A program made the position numbers and the translations under genes. From an uncultured Oscillospiraceae bacterium (GTDB lineage Bacteria; Bacillota; Clostridia; Oscillospirales; Oscillospiraceae), in the NCBI GenBank assembly GCA_944385595.1, contig CALWXY010000208.1:1-12130 (forward strand): DNA of 12,130 bases. Reading direction: 5' to 3'. Under the pieces are notes generated by a model. It had not been told where the DNA came from. It worked only from the letters and a program-made list of their open reading frames with translations, and did not search any database. Shown here piece by piece: positions 7,765 through 12,130 of the stretch (positions are counted from its first letter, which is position 1; each line of letters opens with the position of its first letter).

Positions 7765-8457
7765 TTGAAACGTGATGAATGCCTCATATGCTCCGCTCCG
7801 CTGGAGTATCTCACTCAGGACGAGATAATGGAGTGCGCTGTCTGCCATAAAAAGGAGCCGAGCAAGACGAGATGCGTGAACGGGCACTATGTGTGCAGCG
7901 AGTGCCATACCGCGGGGCTGGACAGCATTTTCGGGCTGTGCCTCGCCGAGCGCTCGAGAGACCCGATTGCCATACTGCGGCGCATGATGGAACTGCCGTT
8001 CTGCCATATGCACGGGCCGGAGCACCATGTGATGGTGGGCGCGGCGCTGCTCACCGCGTACAGGAATTCCGGCGGCGAGCTGGATTTGGAGCAGGCGCTG
8101 GGCGAGATGTACAGCCGGGGCAGACAGGTGCCGGGCGGGGCCTGCGGATTCTGGGGCGCCTGCGGGGCGGGCGTCGCCGCGGGACAGTTCATGGCCATAG
8201 CCACGGCGTCGACTCCGCTGGCGGTAGAGCCGTGGGGGCTGAGCAATCTGACCACCGCCCGTGCGCTTGAGGCCATAGGCTCCGTGGGCGGGCCGCGCTG
8301 CTGCAAGCGCGACTCCTTCCTCGCCGTGCTGGCCGCCATCGACCTCGTGCGCGAGCGGCTGGGGGTGGAGATGGAGCGCACCGTGCCAGTCTGTAGCTAC
8401 AGCGAGTGCAACGCCCAGTGCATAGGCAAGCGCTGCCCGTTCTCGCCGAAGCGCTAG
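7765..8457 (+). CDS. Cysteine-rich DUF5714 domain protein
   Basis: 230 residues matching, as far as I can judge, the DUF5714 family found in anaerobes and sometimes labelled as methyltransferase-associated; no function is established. The N-terminus carries a zinc-ribbon-like set of cysteines (C6, C9, C24, C27, C37, C44, C47 with H41 and H48). The middle has HMHGPEHHVMVGAALL and a glycine-rich GGACGFWGACGAGVAAG segment, and the C-terminus has CC and CSYSECNAQCIGKRCPF, so more than a dozen cysteines in total. Zn or Fe-S binding is likely. The start is a TTG with GGAGGGG seven bases upstream and no in-frame ATG nearby. It is the last gene of the plus-strand operon, 15 bases after the acetyltransferase, and its TAG stop overlaps the stop of the convergent VWA gene. 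Confidence 0.82.
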   Translation: MKRDECLICSAPLEYLTQDEIMECAVCHKKEPSKTRCVNGHYVCSECHTAGLDSIFGLCLAERSRDPIAILRRMMELPFCHMHGPEHHVMVGAALLTAYRNSGGELDLEQALGEMYSRGRQVPGGACGFWGACGAGVAAGQFMAIATASTPLAVEPWGLSNLTTARALEAIGSVGGPRCCKRDSFLAVLAAIDLVRERLGVEMERTVPVCSYSECNAQCIGKRCPFSPKR

Positions 8458-8471
8458 CGGCGGCGGTTTTT
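8444..8471 (+). terminator. Possible weak intrinsic terminator of the tetR operon
   Basis: CGCCG (8444-8448) can pair with CGGCG (8458-8462) over a short loop containing the stop codon, followed after GCGG by TTTTT (8467-8471). The stem is short and lies partly inside both convergent genes, so this is tentative. Confidence 0.3.
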
Positions 8472-9101
8472 GTAGTCGCGCTCGACGCCCGCCTTCCACT
8501 CCGCGCCGAGCGGCGCGCCGCTGCGCGCGGCGGAGACGGCCATGCTCATGGCCTCGTAGTTCAGGCGGGTGCCCTCGCTGTCGCAGTTGTAGTTGGCCGC
8601 GCGCTCCGGCGCTATGCCGAGGCTTGCGGCGGTCTCCACGGCGTCGATATTTGCGCCGAGGAAGATGAACTCCCAGCCGTAGCGCTCGGTCTGGCGGCGT
8701 ATCATATCGCGCACCTGCTCTGCCGTGAAGCGGCGGCTGGCGTTCTCCATGCCGTCGGTGGTGATGATGAACAGCGTGCGCTCCGGGATGTCCTCGCCGC
8801 GGGCGTACTTGTGGATGTCGCCTATGTGGCGAATCGCGCCGCCGACGGCGTCGAGCAGGGCGGTGCAGCCGCGGACGAAGTAGTCGCGCTCCGTGATGGG
8901 GCGCACCTTGCGCAGCGGCAGCCTGTCGTGCAGCAGCTCGGCGCGGTCGTCGAATAGCACGGTGGAGACGAGCGCGTCGCCCGGCTCGCGCCTCTGCTTT
9001 TCCAGCATGGCGTTGAAGCCGCCTATTGTGTCGCCCTCAAGCCCCTGCATGGAGCCGCTGCGGTCGAGGATGAATACCAGCTCGGTGAGACCTTTTTTCA
9101 T
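8454..9101 (-). CDS. Stand-alone von Willebrand factor A (VWA) domain protein
   Basis: 215 residues, almost entirely one VWA domain. The metal-ion-dependent adhesion site is complete: DxSxS at D13-S15-S17 (FILDRSGSM), a threonine at T80 (GCTALLDA) and an aspartate at D116 (IITTDGMENAS). There is no signal peptide or membrane segment, so it is probably cytoplasmic and mediates Mg-dependent protein contact. No partner ATPase (MoxR type) is visible in the window. The ATG at 9101 has AGGAGG nine bases upstream, but that site lies in the arm of a strong hairpin. The gene is convergent with the DUF5714 gene and the two stops share one CTAG (8454-8457). Confidence 0.9.
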   Translation of the reverse strand: MKKGLTELVFILDRSGSMQGLEGDTIGGFNAMLEKQRREPGDALVSTVLFDDRAELLHDRLPLRKVRPITERDYFVRGCTALLDAVGGAIRHIGDIHKYARGEDIPERTLFIITTDGMENASRRFTAEQVRDMIRRQTERYGWEFIFLGANIDAVETAASLGIAPERAANYNCDSEGTRLNYEAMSMAVSAARSGAPLGAEWKAGVERDYKNRRR

Positions 9102-9104
9102 ATC

Positions 9105-9146
9105 AAAAAACCTCCTGTACTGTGTTTGTGACCACAGTATAGGAGG
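9105..9146 (-). terminator. Hairpin with U-run: probable trx operon terminator that also covers the VWA ribosome binding site
   Basis: The arms 9111-9124 and 9133-9146 pair over 14 bases (one G-U), with an 8-base loop at 9125-9132. On the minus strand the stem is followed by TTTTTT (9110-9105), a classic intrinsic terminator for the trx genes. The 3' arm contains the AGGAGG of the VWA gene and the 5' arm its exact complement CCTCCT. A TATACT (9141-9136) in the 5' arm could act as a -10, but I see no -35 at the right distance. On the plus strand it is followed by TTTT, so it may work both ways. Confidence 0.6.
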
Positions 9147-9162
9147 TTTTCGCGTCCGCGAG

Positions 9163-9179
9163 GTCGCCCGCCGGGCGAC
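9163..9179. repeat. Short GC-rich hairpin after the microprotein gene
   Basis: GTCGCCC (9163-9169) and GGGCGAC (9173-9179) form a perfect 7-bp stem with a 3-base loop, three bases after the stop of the 36-aa gene. It lacks a U-run and may only stabilise the 3' end of the trx transcript. Confidence 0.4.
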
Positions 9180-9182
9180 AAA

Positions 9183-9293
9183 TCACCTGCTGCCGCCGGA
9201 GCAGCCGACCGTGAAGTGATAGATGAGTCCTATAATCGCGCCGCCGAGGGTGAATAGCAGCGGGCGGCGCCATTTTTTGAGCATTTCCGGCAT
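9183..9293 (-). CDS. 36-aa single-span membrane microprotein in the trx operon
   Basis: The frame begins MPEMLKKWRRPLLF and has one hydrophobic segment at residues about 11-30 (PLLFTLGGAIIGLIYHFTVG), followed by CSGGSR and a stop. Positive residues before the helix suggest the N-terminus is inside. It starts one base after the trxB stop, with GGGAGGGG six bases before the ATG, so expression is well supported. The TLGGAxxGLxYxxxVGC pattern recalls the start of DUF6132-type small membrane proteins, which I remember as longer and with a CPI-type segment after the cysteine; if so, this is a shortened form. Function is unknown; its place suggests a link to thiol redox. Confidence 0.65.
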   Translation of the reverse strand: MPEMLKKWRRPLLFTLGGAIIGLIYHFTVGCSGGSR

Positions 9294-9294
9294 G

Positions 9295-10224
9295 TCACGC
9301 CCCTCCCGCGAGAAATTCCTCCGCCATGTGGACGGCCACGGCGCCGTCGGCCACGGCGGTCACGACCTGGCGCAGGGGCTTTGCGCGCACGTCGCCCACG
9401 GCGTAGACGCCGGGGAGACTGGTTTTCGTCGTCTCGTCGGCGGCGATATAGCCGCCGGAATCCAGCTCAAGCTGGCCGCGCTCCAGCCGGGTCGAGGGCT
9501 TGCGCCCCACGCTGATGAACAGCCCGTCGCAGTCTATGTCCGTCTCCGCGCCGGTGGCGACGTCGCGCAGGCGCACTCCGGTGAGCTTTGCCCCGTGCAG
9601 CAGCCCGGCGACCACGCTGTTCCAGCGGAACTCGATGTTGCCCGCGCGCATCAGCGGCTCGTTGTATATTTTCTCGGCGCGGAGCTTGCCGCGCCGGTGG
9701 ACGAGGATGACCTTCCCGGCCACGCGGCTGAGAAGGAGGGCGTCCGCCGCGGCGGAGCTGCCGCCGCCGACTACCACGACGGTCTTGCCCTTGTAGCGCA
9801 TACCGTCGCAGGCGGCGCAGTAGGCGACGCCTTTGCCGGTCAGCTCCGCCTCGTGCGCGAGGCCGAGCTCGCGCGGCTGAGCGCCGGCTGCGATGACGAC
9901 GGTGCGGGCGAAAAAGTCGCCCGCGTCGGTGCTCAGGCGCTTGGGATTTGCCGCGAGGTCGAGGCTCAGCACCTCGGCGTACTCGGTTTTCGCGCCGAAG
10001 CGCTCGGCCTGACGCTGCATTTTTTCGGCGAGGGTGAAGCCGTCTATGCCCTCGTCGTAGCCGGGGTAGTTGTCAATGGCCTCGGTCAGCGCCATCTGGC
10101 CGCCGGCGGAGAGCTTCTCGAGCACGAGGACGCTGAGCCCCGCGCGGGCGGCGTAGAGCGCGGCGGTGCAGCCGCCGGGGCCGCCGCCCACGACTATCAT
10201 GTCGAAGCTGCGCTTTTCTTCCAT
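9295..10224 (-). CDS. trxB: Thioredoxin reductase (FAD/NADPH-dependent)
   Basis: 309 residues, the usual length of bacterial TrxB. FAD-binding GGGPGG is at residues 13-18, the redox-active cysteines are C136 and C139 (YCAACDG), the NADPH-binding glycine loop is GGGSSA (153-158), the phosphate-binding HRRGKLR (176-182) supports NADPH rather than NADH, and the C-terminal GVYAVGDVR contacts FAD. It should transfer electrons from NADPH to the thioredoxin encoded ten bases upstream. GGAGG lies six bases before the ATG. The loop has Ser where many TrxBs have Asp or Asn (GGGDSA/GGGNTA), a minor variation. Some Clostridia have ferredoxin-dependent relatives, but the HRRxxxR motif argues for an NADPH enzyme. 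Confidence 0.92.
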   Translation of the reverse strand: MEEKRSFDMIVVGGGPGGCTAALYAARAGLSVLVLEKLSAGGQMALTEAIDNYPGYDEGIDGFTLAEKMQRQAERFGAKTEYAEVLSLDLAANPKRLSTDAGDFFARTVVIAAGAQPRELGLAHEAELTGKGVAYCAACDGMRYKGKTVVVVGGGSSAAADALLLSRVAGKVILVHRRGKLRAEKIYNEPLMRAGNIEFRWNSVVAGLLHGAKLTGVRLRDVATGAETDIDCDGLFISVGRKPSTRLERGQLELDSGGYIAADETTKTSLPGVYAVGDVRAKPLRQVVTAVADGAVAVHMAEEFLAGGA

Positions 10225-10234
10225 GCCGCGCCTC

Positions 10235-10558
10235 CTATTTCGCGAGGGCGGCGCGGATGAAGCGCTCCATCGCGCCCTTGGAGCCGGGGTTCACGACGGA
10301 GTCGACGGCGCGCCCGTTTTTGTACATTATCAGCGTGGGGATGACCTCCACGCCCAGCTCGTCGGCGACGGCGGAGTCGTCGTCGACGTTAATTTTCGCA
10401 AATGCCAGCTCGCCGCCGAGCTCATCGGCGAGCGCGTCGTATGCCGGCGCGAGGCGGCGGCAGTAGCCGCACCATGGCGCCCAGAAGTCCACGAGCACGG
10501 GTTTGTCGCCGCTTATCATGCGTTTGAATTCCTCAGTGTTGATATTTACAGCCGCCAT
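10235..10558 (-). CDS. trxA: Thioredoxin with WCGYC active site
   Basis: 107 residues, a standard single-domain thioredoxin without signal peptide (cytoplasmic). The active site is FWAPWCGYC (C30 and C33) with Tyr in place of the usual Pro between the cysteines, a change that generally alters redox potential. The cis-proline is P74 in VEVIPTLIMYKNG, and the buried aspartate is D24. It is the first gene of the trx operon; its partner reductase begins ten bases after its stop. AAAGGGG is the likely ribosome binding site before the ATG at 10558. It reduces protein disulfides and probably supports redox enzymes and oxidative defence. Confidence 0.93.
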   Translation of the reverse strand: MAAVNINTEEFKRMISGDKPVLVDFWAPWCGYCRRLAPAYDALADELGGELAFAKINVDDDSAVADELGVEVIPTLIMYKNGRAVDSVVNPGSKGAMERFIRAALAK

Positions 10559-10588
10559 ATGGTCAGCCCCTTTCCTTGGTTTGGCCTT

Positions 10589-10594
10589 AGTATA
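10589..10594 (-). promoter_or_regulatory. -10 element of the trxA promoter
   Basis: TATACT on the minus strand, 30 bases before the trxA ATG. At 17 bases upstream the hexamer is CGGAAG, a poor -35, which suggests help from an activator. Confidence 0.55.
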
Positions 10595-10616
10595 TCCAAA
10601 ATCCCGCGCGGCTTCC

Positions 10617-10629
10617 GTGACGATGTCAC
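10617..10629. promoter_or_regulatory. Dyad GTGACGATGTCAC upstream of trxA, candidate activator site
   Basis: Perfect 5-3-5 inverted repeat. If the trxA start lies near 10582, its centre falls about 41 bases upstream, the position used by class II activators such as Crp/Fnr-family proteins, whose half-sites are also of the GTGA/TCAC type. The spacing is not that of E. coli CRP, so the regulator is unknown. Confidence 0.4.
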
Positions 10630-10749
10630 ACGGCGAAAAAAATTTTGCCGGAGGCGGCTGCTAAATGTTGCAATAACAACGTAATTTTTCGGCGGGGCAT
10701 AGTAAAATGCGGCTGTGAGGAAAAACTGAGGAATAAAGGAGGCGTATTT

Positions 10750-10932
10750 ATGGAAAACAAGATAAAAAACATAGCGCAGTCTGAGGTGCTGACGCTGCGC
10801 GAGCTGGTTGAATACCGCGAAGGACAGGTGGTCAGCCGCACGCTGGCGCAGAACGCGGCGGCGGAGAACATGGAGGACGCGCGCGGCGCGGCGGAGTCCT
10901 GCCCCGTGGCCGCAATCACGATAGAGGACTAA
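10750..10932 (+). CDS. 60-aa chimeric ORF: cupin-like N-terminus joined to ferredoxin-like C-terminus
   Basis: The ATG at 10750 has AAAGGAGG eight to nine bases upstream, and the stop is followed by a strong terminator, so the frame looks like a normally expressed gene. Residues 1-34 (with LRELVEYREGQVVSRTLAQ) match my memory of the N-terminus of small single-domain cupins of gut Firmicutes, which then continue for some 70 residues through the metal-binding histidines. Here that part is absent. Residues about 36-60 (AENMEDARGAAESCPVAAI) instead look like the last helix and final cluster cysteine of a 4Fe-4S ferredoxin, whose CxxCxxC part is missing. Only one cysteine (C51) remains. The simplest reading is an in-frame deletion that fused two adjacent genes, leaving a remnant. 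Neither cupin nor ferredoxin activity is expected. Family recognition is by eye and needs a search. Confidence 0.65.
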   Translation: MENKIKNIAQSEVLTLRELVEYREGQVVSRTLAQNAAAENMEDARGAAESCPVAAITIED

Positions 10933-10941
10933 GGCTCCCAG

Positions 10942-10980
10942 ATCCGCCCCCGAATCGCGCGCGATTCGGGGGCGGATTTT
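10942..10980 (+). terminator. Strong intrinsic terminator after the 60-aa ORF
   Basis: Two perfect 18-base arms (10942-10959 and 10960-10977) form a 36-bp uninterrupted palindrome, of which the innermost bases must open as the loop, followed by TTTT at 10977-10980. It begins ten bases after the stop codon. Confidence 0.85.
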
Positions 10981-10998
10981 GCGATTTCCAAAAAGCGC

Positions 10999-11027
10999 TT
11001 CCGGCTGGCGGCGCGCTGTGCTATAAT
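10999..11027 (+). promoter_or_regulatory. Promoter of the four-helix membrane protein gene
   Basis: Consensus -10 TATAAT (11022-11027) with an extended TG (11019-11020); the hexamer 17 bases upstream is TTCCGG (10999-11004), a weak -35 that an extended -10 can compensate. Confidence 0.65.
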
Positions 11028-11057
11028 GGCGGTATCCTGAACCGGGGAGGCGGCGCT

Positions 11058-11825
11058 GTGCTCAAAAAGATGTGGATATCCGCCGAAAAAGGCGGCTACG
11101 CCCTGCGCGTCATAGGCGGCAGCATAGGCGCGGCGGTGCTGGCTGCGGTGATCGTCGCGGCGTGCACCGTGTTCGCCATACGCACGGGGCGGATGAACGA
11201 GGCCTTCGCGCTCGCGCTCTGCCTCGCGGTGACGGCACTGCTGGTCGCTTTCGCGCTGAGGCTCCGGCGCGGCGCGCTGCGCGCCGTGACGGTGTTTTTC
11301 CTCACCGACGACGACCGCCTCTTCTGCTACGACGCGCGCGGCGCGGTCAGCGCCGGGCACGGCGTTCTGAGCCGCATGACGGAGGCGGCGCAGGTGCAGA
11401 GCCTGCTGAACCGCCTCGCCAAAAGCCCGTATCTCCCCGCGGGCGCGGAGGAGATAGTCGAGGTCGAGCGCATAAGGGACAACCGCTCGCACCTCGCGGT
11501 CGTGTGCCGAGTGCTGCGCAGCGGCGGGCGCGAGGTGCGGCGCAGCTGCTTTGTTGTGCGCGGCCTGGCGGATGAGGACGCGCTGATGCGCGAGCTTGAG
11601 CGGCGCGAGCGCCTCGCCCTCTCGTGGGAGATGGGGGAGAACAGGAACCCGATTTACATACTGCTGTGCGCGGCAGCGCTGGTCTGCTCTGTGGCGCTGT
11701 GTGTGCTGAGCCATCCGGCCGTGGGGAGGCTGCCGTCGGAGGCGTATTTCCCGTGTCTCGGCCTTGCGCTGCTCTCGCTCGGCGCAGCGCTGTATTTTCT
11801 GATTCGCCATCGCCGCGGCGAGTGA
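11058..11825 (+). CDS. Hypothetical four-helix membrane protein
   Basis: 255 residues in a symmetrical layout: two membrane helices at about residues 17-41 (GGSIGAAVLAAVIVAACTVF) and 47-66 (ALALCLAVTALLVAFAL), a charged soluble region at about 70-195, and two more helices at about 199-219 (YILLCAAALVCSVALCVL) and 228-248 (FPCLGLALLSLGAALYFLI). The Arg-rich flanks (RLRRG; RHRRGE) place the soluble middle and both ends inside. The middle region (VTVFFLTDDDRLFCYDARG and following) has no motif I recognise. The start is a GTG with GGGGAGG seven bases upstream. The gene has its own promoter and terminator, so it is a single-gene unit. No function can be assigned. Confidence 0.85.
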   Translation: MLKKMWISAEKGGYALRVIGGSIGAAVLAAVIVAACTVFAIRTGRMNEAFALALCLAVTALLVAFALRLRRGALRAVTVFFLTDDDRLFCYDARGAVSAGHGVLSRMTEAAQVQSLLNRLAKSPYLPAGAEEIVEVERIRDNRSHLAVVCRVLRSGGREVRRSCFVVRGLADEDALMRELERRERLALSWEMGENRNPIYILLCAAALVCSVALCVLSHPAVGRLPSEAYFPCLGLALLSLGAALYFLIRHRRGE

Positions 11826-11827
11826 GC

Positions 11828-11860
11828 AAAAACCGCGCCGGACAAACCGGCGCGGTTTTT
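11828..11860 (+). terminator. Intrinsic, probably bidirectional, terminator
   Basis: CCGCGCCGG (11833-11841) and CCGGCGCGG (11847-11855) form a 9-bp stem with loop ACAAA, followed by TTTTT (11856-11860) and preceded by AAAAA (11828-11832). It starts two bases after the stop of the membrane protein gene. Confidence 0.9.
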
Positions 11861-11865
11861 CGCGC

Positions 11866-11894
11866 TTGACAATCTCGAATATCGAGTTTATACT
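11866..11894 (+). promoter_or_regulatory. Promoter of the PadR-family gene
   Basis: Perfect -35 TTGACA (11866-11871), 17-base spacer, -10 TATACT (11889-11894). This would be a strong promoter unless repressed; a dyad fills its spacer. Confidence 0.85.
11874..11886. promoter_or_regulatory. Operator site 1 (CTCGAATATCGAG) in the promoter spacer
   Basis: Perfect 5-3-5 inverted repeat CTCGA-ATA-TCGAG lying wholly between -35 and -10, so a bound protein would block RNA polymerase. It has the same arms as site 2. Confidence 0.7.
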
Positions 11895-11907
11895 GAGCAT
11901 AGAAAAA

Positions 11908-11920
11908 CTCGATAATCGAG
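11908..11920. promoter_or_regulatory. Operator site 2 (CTCGATAATCGAG) before the ribosome binding site
   Basis: Second CTCGA-NNN-TCGAG dyad, 34 bases centre to centre from site 1 and just downstream of the expected transcription start. It ends where the AAAAGGAGG ribosome binding site begins. Confidence 0.7.
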
Positions 11921-11935
11921 AAAAGGAGGCGCGCC

Positions 11936-12130
11936 ATGCCGAGGGAAAAATTCAGGACGCTCACGGAGCAGATGTTCTACATATTGCTCTGCCTTGAGAG
12001 CGAGCGCCGCGGCGCGGAGGTGCTGGATATGGTGCGCTCCATGACGGGCGAGCGGGTGAGCATAGGCTCCGGCACGCTGTACGACCTGCTTGAGCAGTTC
12101 GTCTCGGAGGGCATGATACGCGAGGCGGGC
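11936..12130 (+). CDS. PadR-family transcriptional regulator (C-terminus beyond window)
   Basis: 65 residues are visible before the window ends. They form most of a PadR winged helix-turn-helix: FRTLTEQMFYILLCL (first helix), RGAEVLDMVRSMTGERV (second helix), and SIGSGTLYDLLEQFVSEGMI, which contains the recognition helix with the conserved G-TLY-LL pattern of the family. PadR proteins are small dimeric repressors that respond to toxic or other small molecules and often control a membrane protein gene directly downstream; that part is not visible. GGAGG lies six bases before the ATG. The two CTCGA-N3-TCGAG dyads in the promoter point to autorepression. Confidence 0.9.
   Translation, partial: MPREKFRTLTEQMFYILLCLESERRGAEVLDMVRSMTGERVSIGSGTLYDLLEQFVSEGMIREAG

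Noticed and set aside
7078..8499. Minus-strand frame of 473 codons opposite the acetyltransferase and DUF5714 genes
   Set aside because: No domain, no ribosome binding site and antisense to two clear family members with good start signals.
10667..10680. Inverted repeat GTTG-N6-CAAC upstream of the 60-aa ORF
   Set aside because: Arms of only four bases, expected by chance, and I could not place a convincing promoter next to it.
10929..11900. Minus-strand frame of 323 codons opposite the four-helix membrane protein
   Set aside because: Crosses two terminators and two plus-strand promoters; the translation is Arg/Ala/His-rich without motifs, while the plus-strand gene has promoter, ribosome binding site and membrane helices.

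Overview
The window looks like chromosome of a GC-rich Gram-positive anaerobe of the class Clostridia, most likely a gut Oscillospiraceae-type bacterium. This is inferred from the gene families (TIGR04076, DUF5714, a Clostridia-type PadR regulator, a WCGYC thioredoxin), strong AGGAGG ribosome binding sites, frequent GTG/TTG starts in tight operons, and heavy use of the isoleucine codon ATA despite high GC. There is no rRNA, tRNA, CRISPR array, insertion sequence or phage gene. Coding density is very high and no gene-free stretch exceeds 200 bases.

Region 1 (1-5614, minus strand) is an operon of three overlapping genes: a 102-aa beta-rich protein, an 824-aa MMPL/RND-type membrane transporter, and a very large secreted GLUG-repeat protein whose C-terminus runs off the left edge. 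The genes overlap by 4 and 23 bases. Their promoter (-10 at 5586-5591, -35 at 5609-5614) lies in a divergent intergenic region.

Region 2 (5672-8457, plus strand) is a divergent five-gene operon: a TetR-family regulator, a TIGR04076 protein, a small flavodoxin, a Vat-like (xenobiotic) hexapeptide acetyltransferase and a cysteine-rich DUF5714 protein. A 16-bp dyad, TGTCnGAnnTCnGACA, sits between the two divergent promoters and is a good candidate operator for the TetR protein. Exporter, acetyltransferase and flavodoxin around one TetR regulator suggest a stress or xenobiotic response locus, but the substrate is unknown.

Region 3 (8454-10594, minus strand) holds trxA, trxB, a 36-aa membrane microprotein and a VWA-domain protein. 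The trx genes form an operon. A 14-bp stem hairpin between the microprotein and the VWA gene looks like the trx terminator and also buries the ribosome binding site of the VWA gene. The VWA gene is convergent with DUF5714, and both stop inside one CTAG.

Region 4 (10617-12130, plus strand) holds a 60-aa ORF that looks like the N-terminus of a cupin joined to the C-terminus of a ferredoxin, a strong terminator, a four-helix membrane protein with its own promoter and terminator, and the start of a PadR-family regulator whose promoter carries two matching dyads, one exactly inside the -35/-10 spacer (probable autoregulation).
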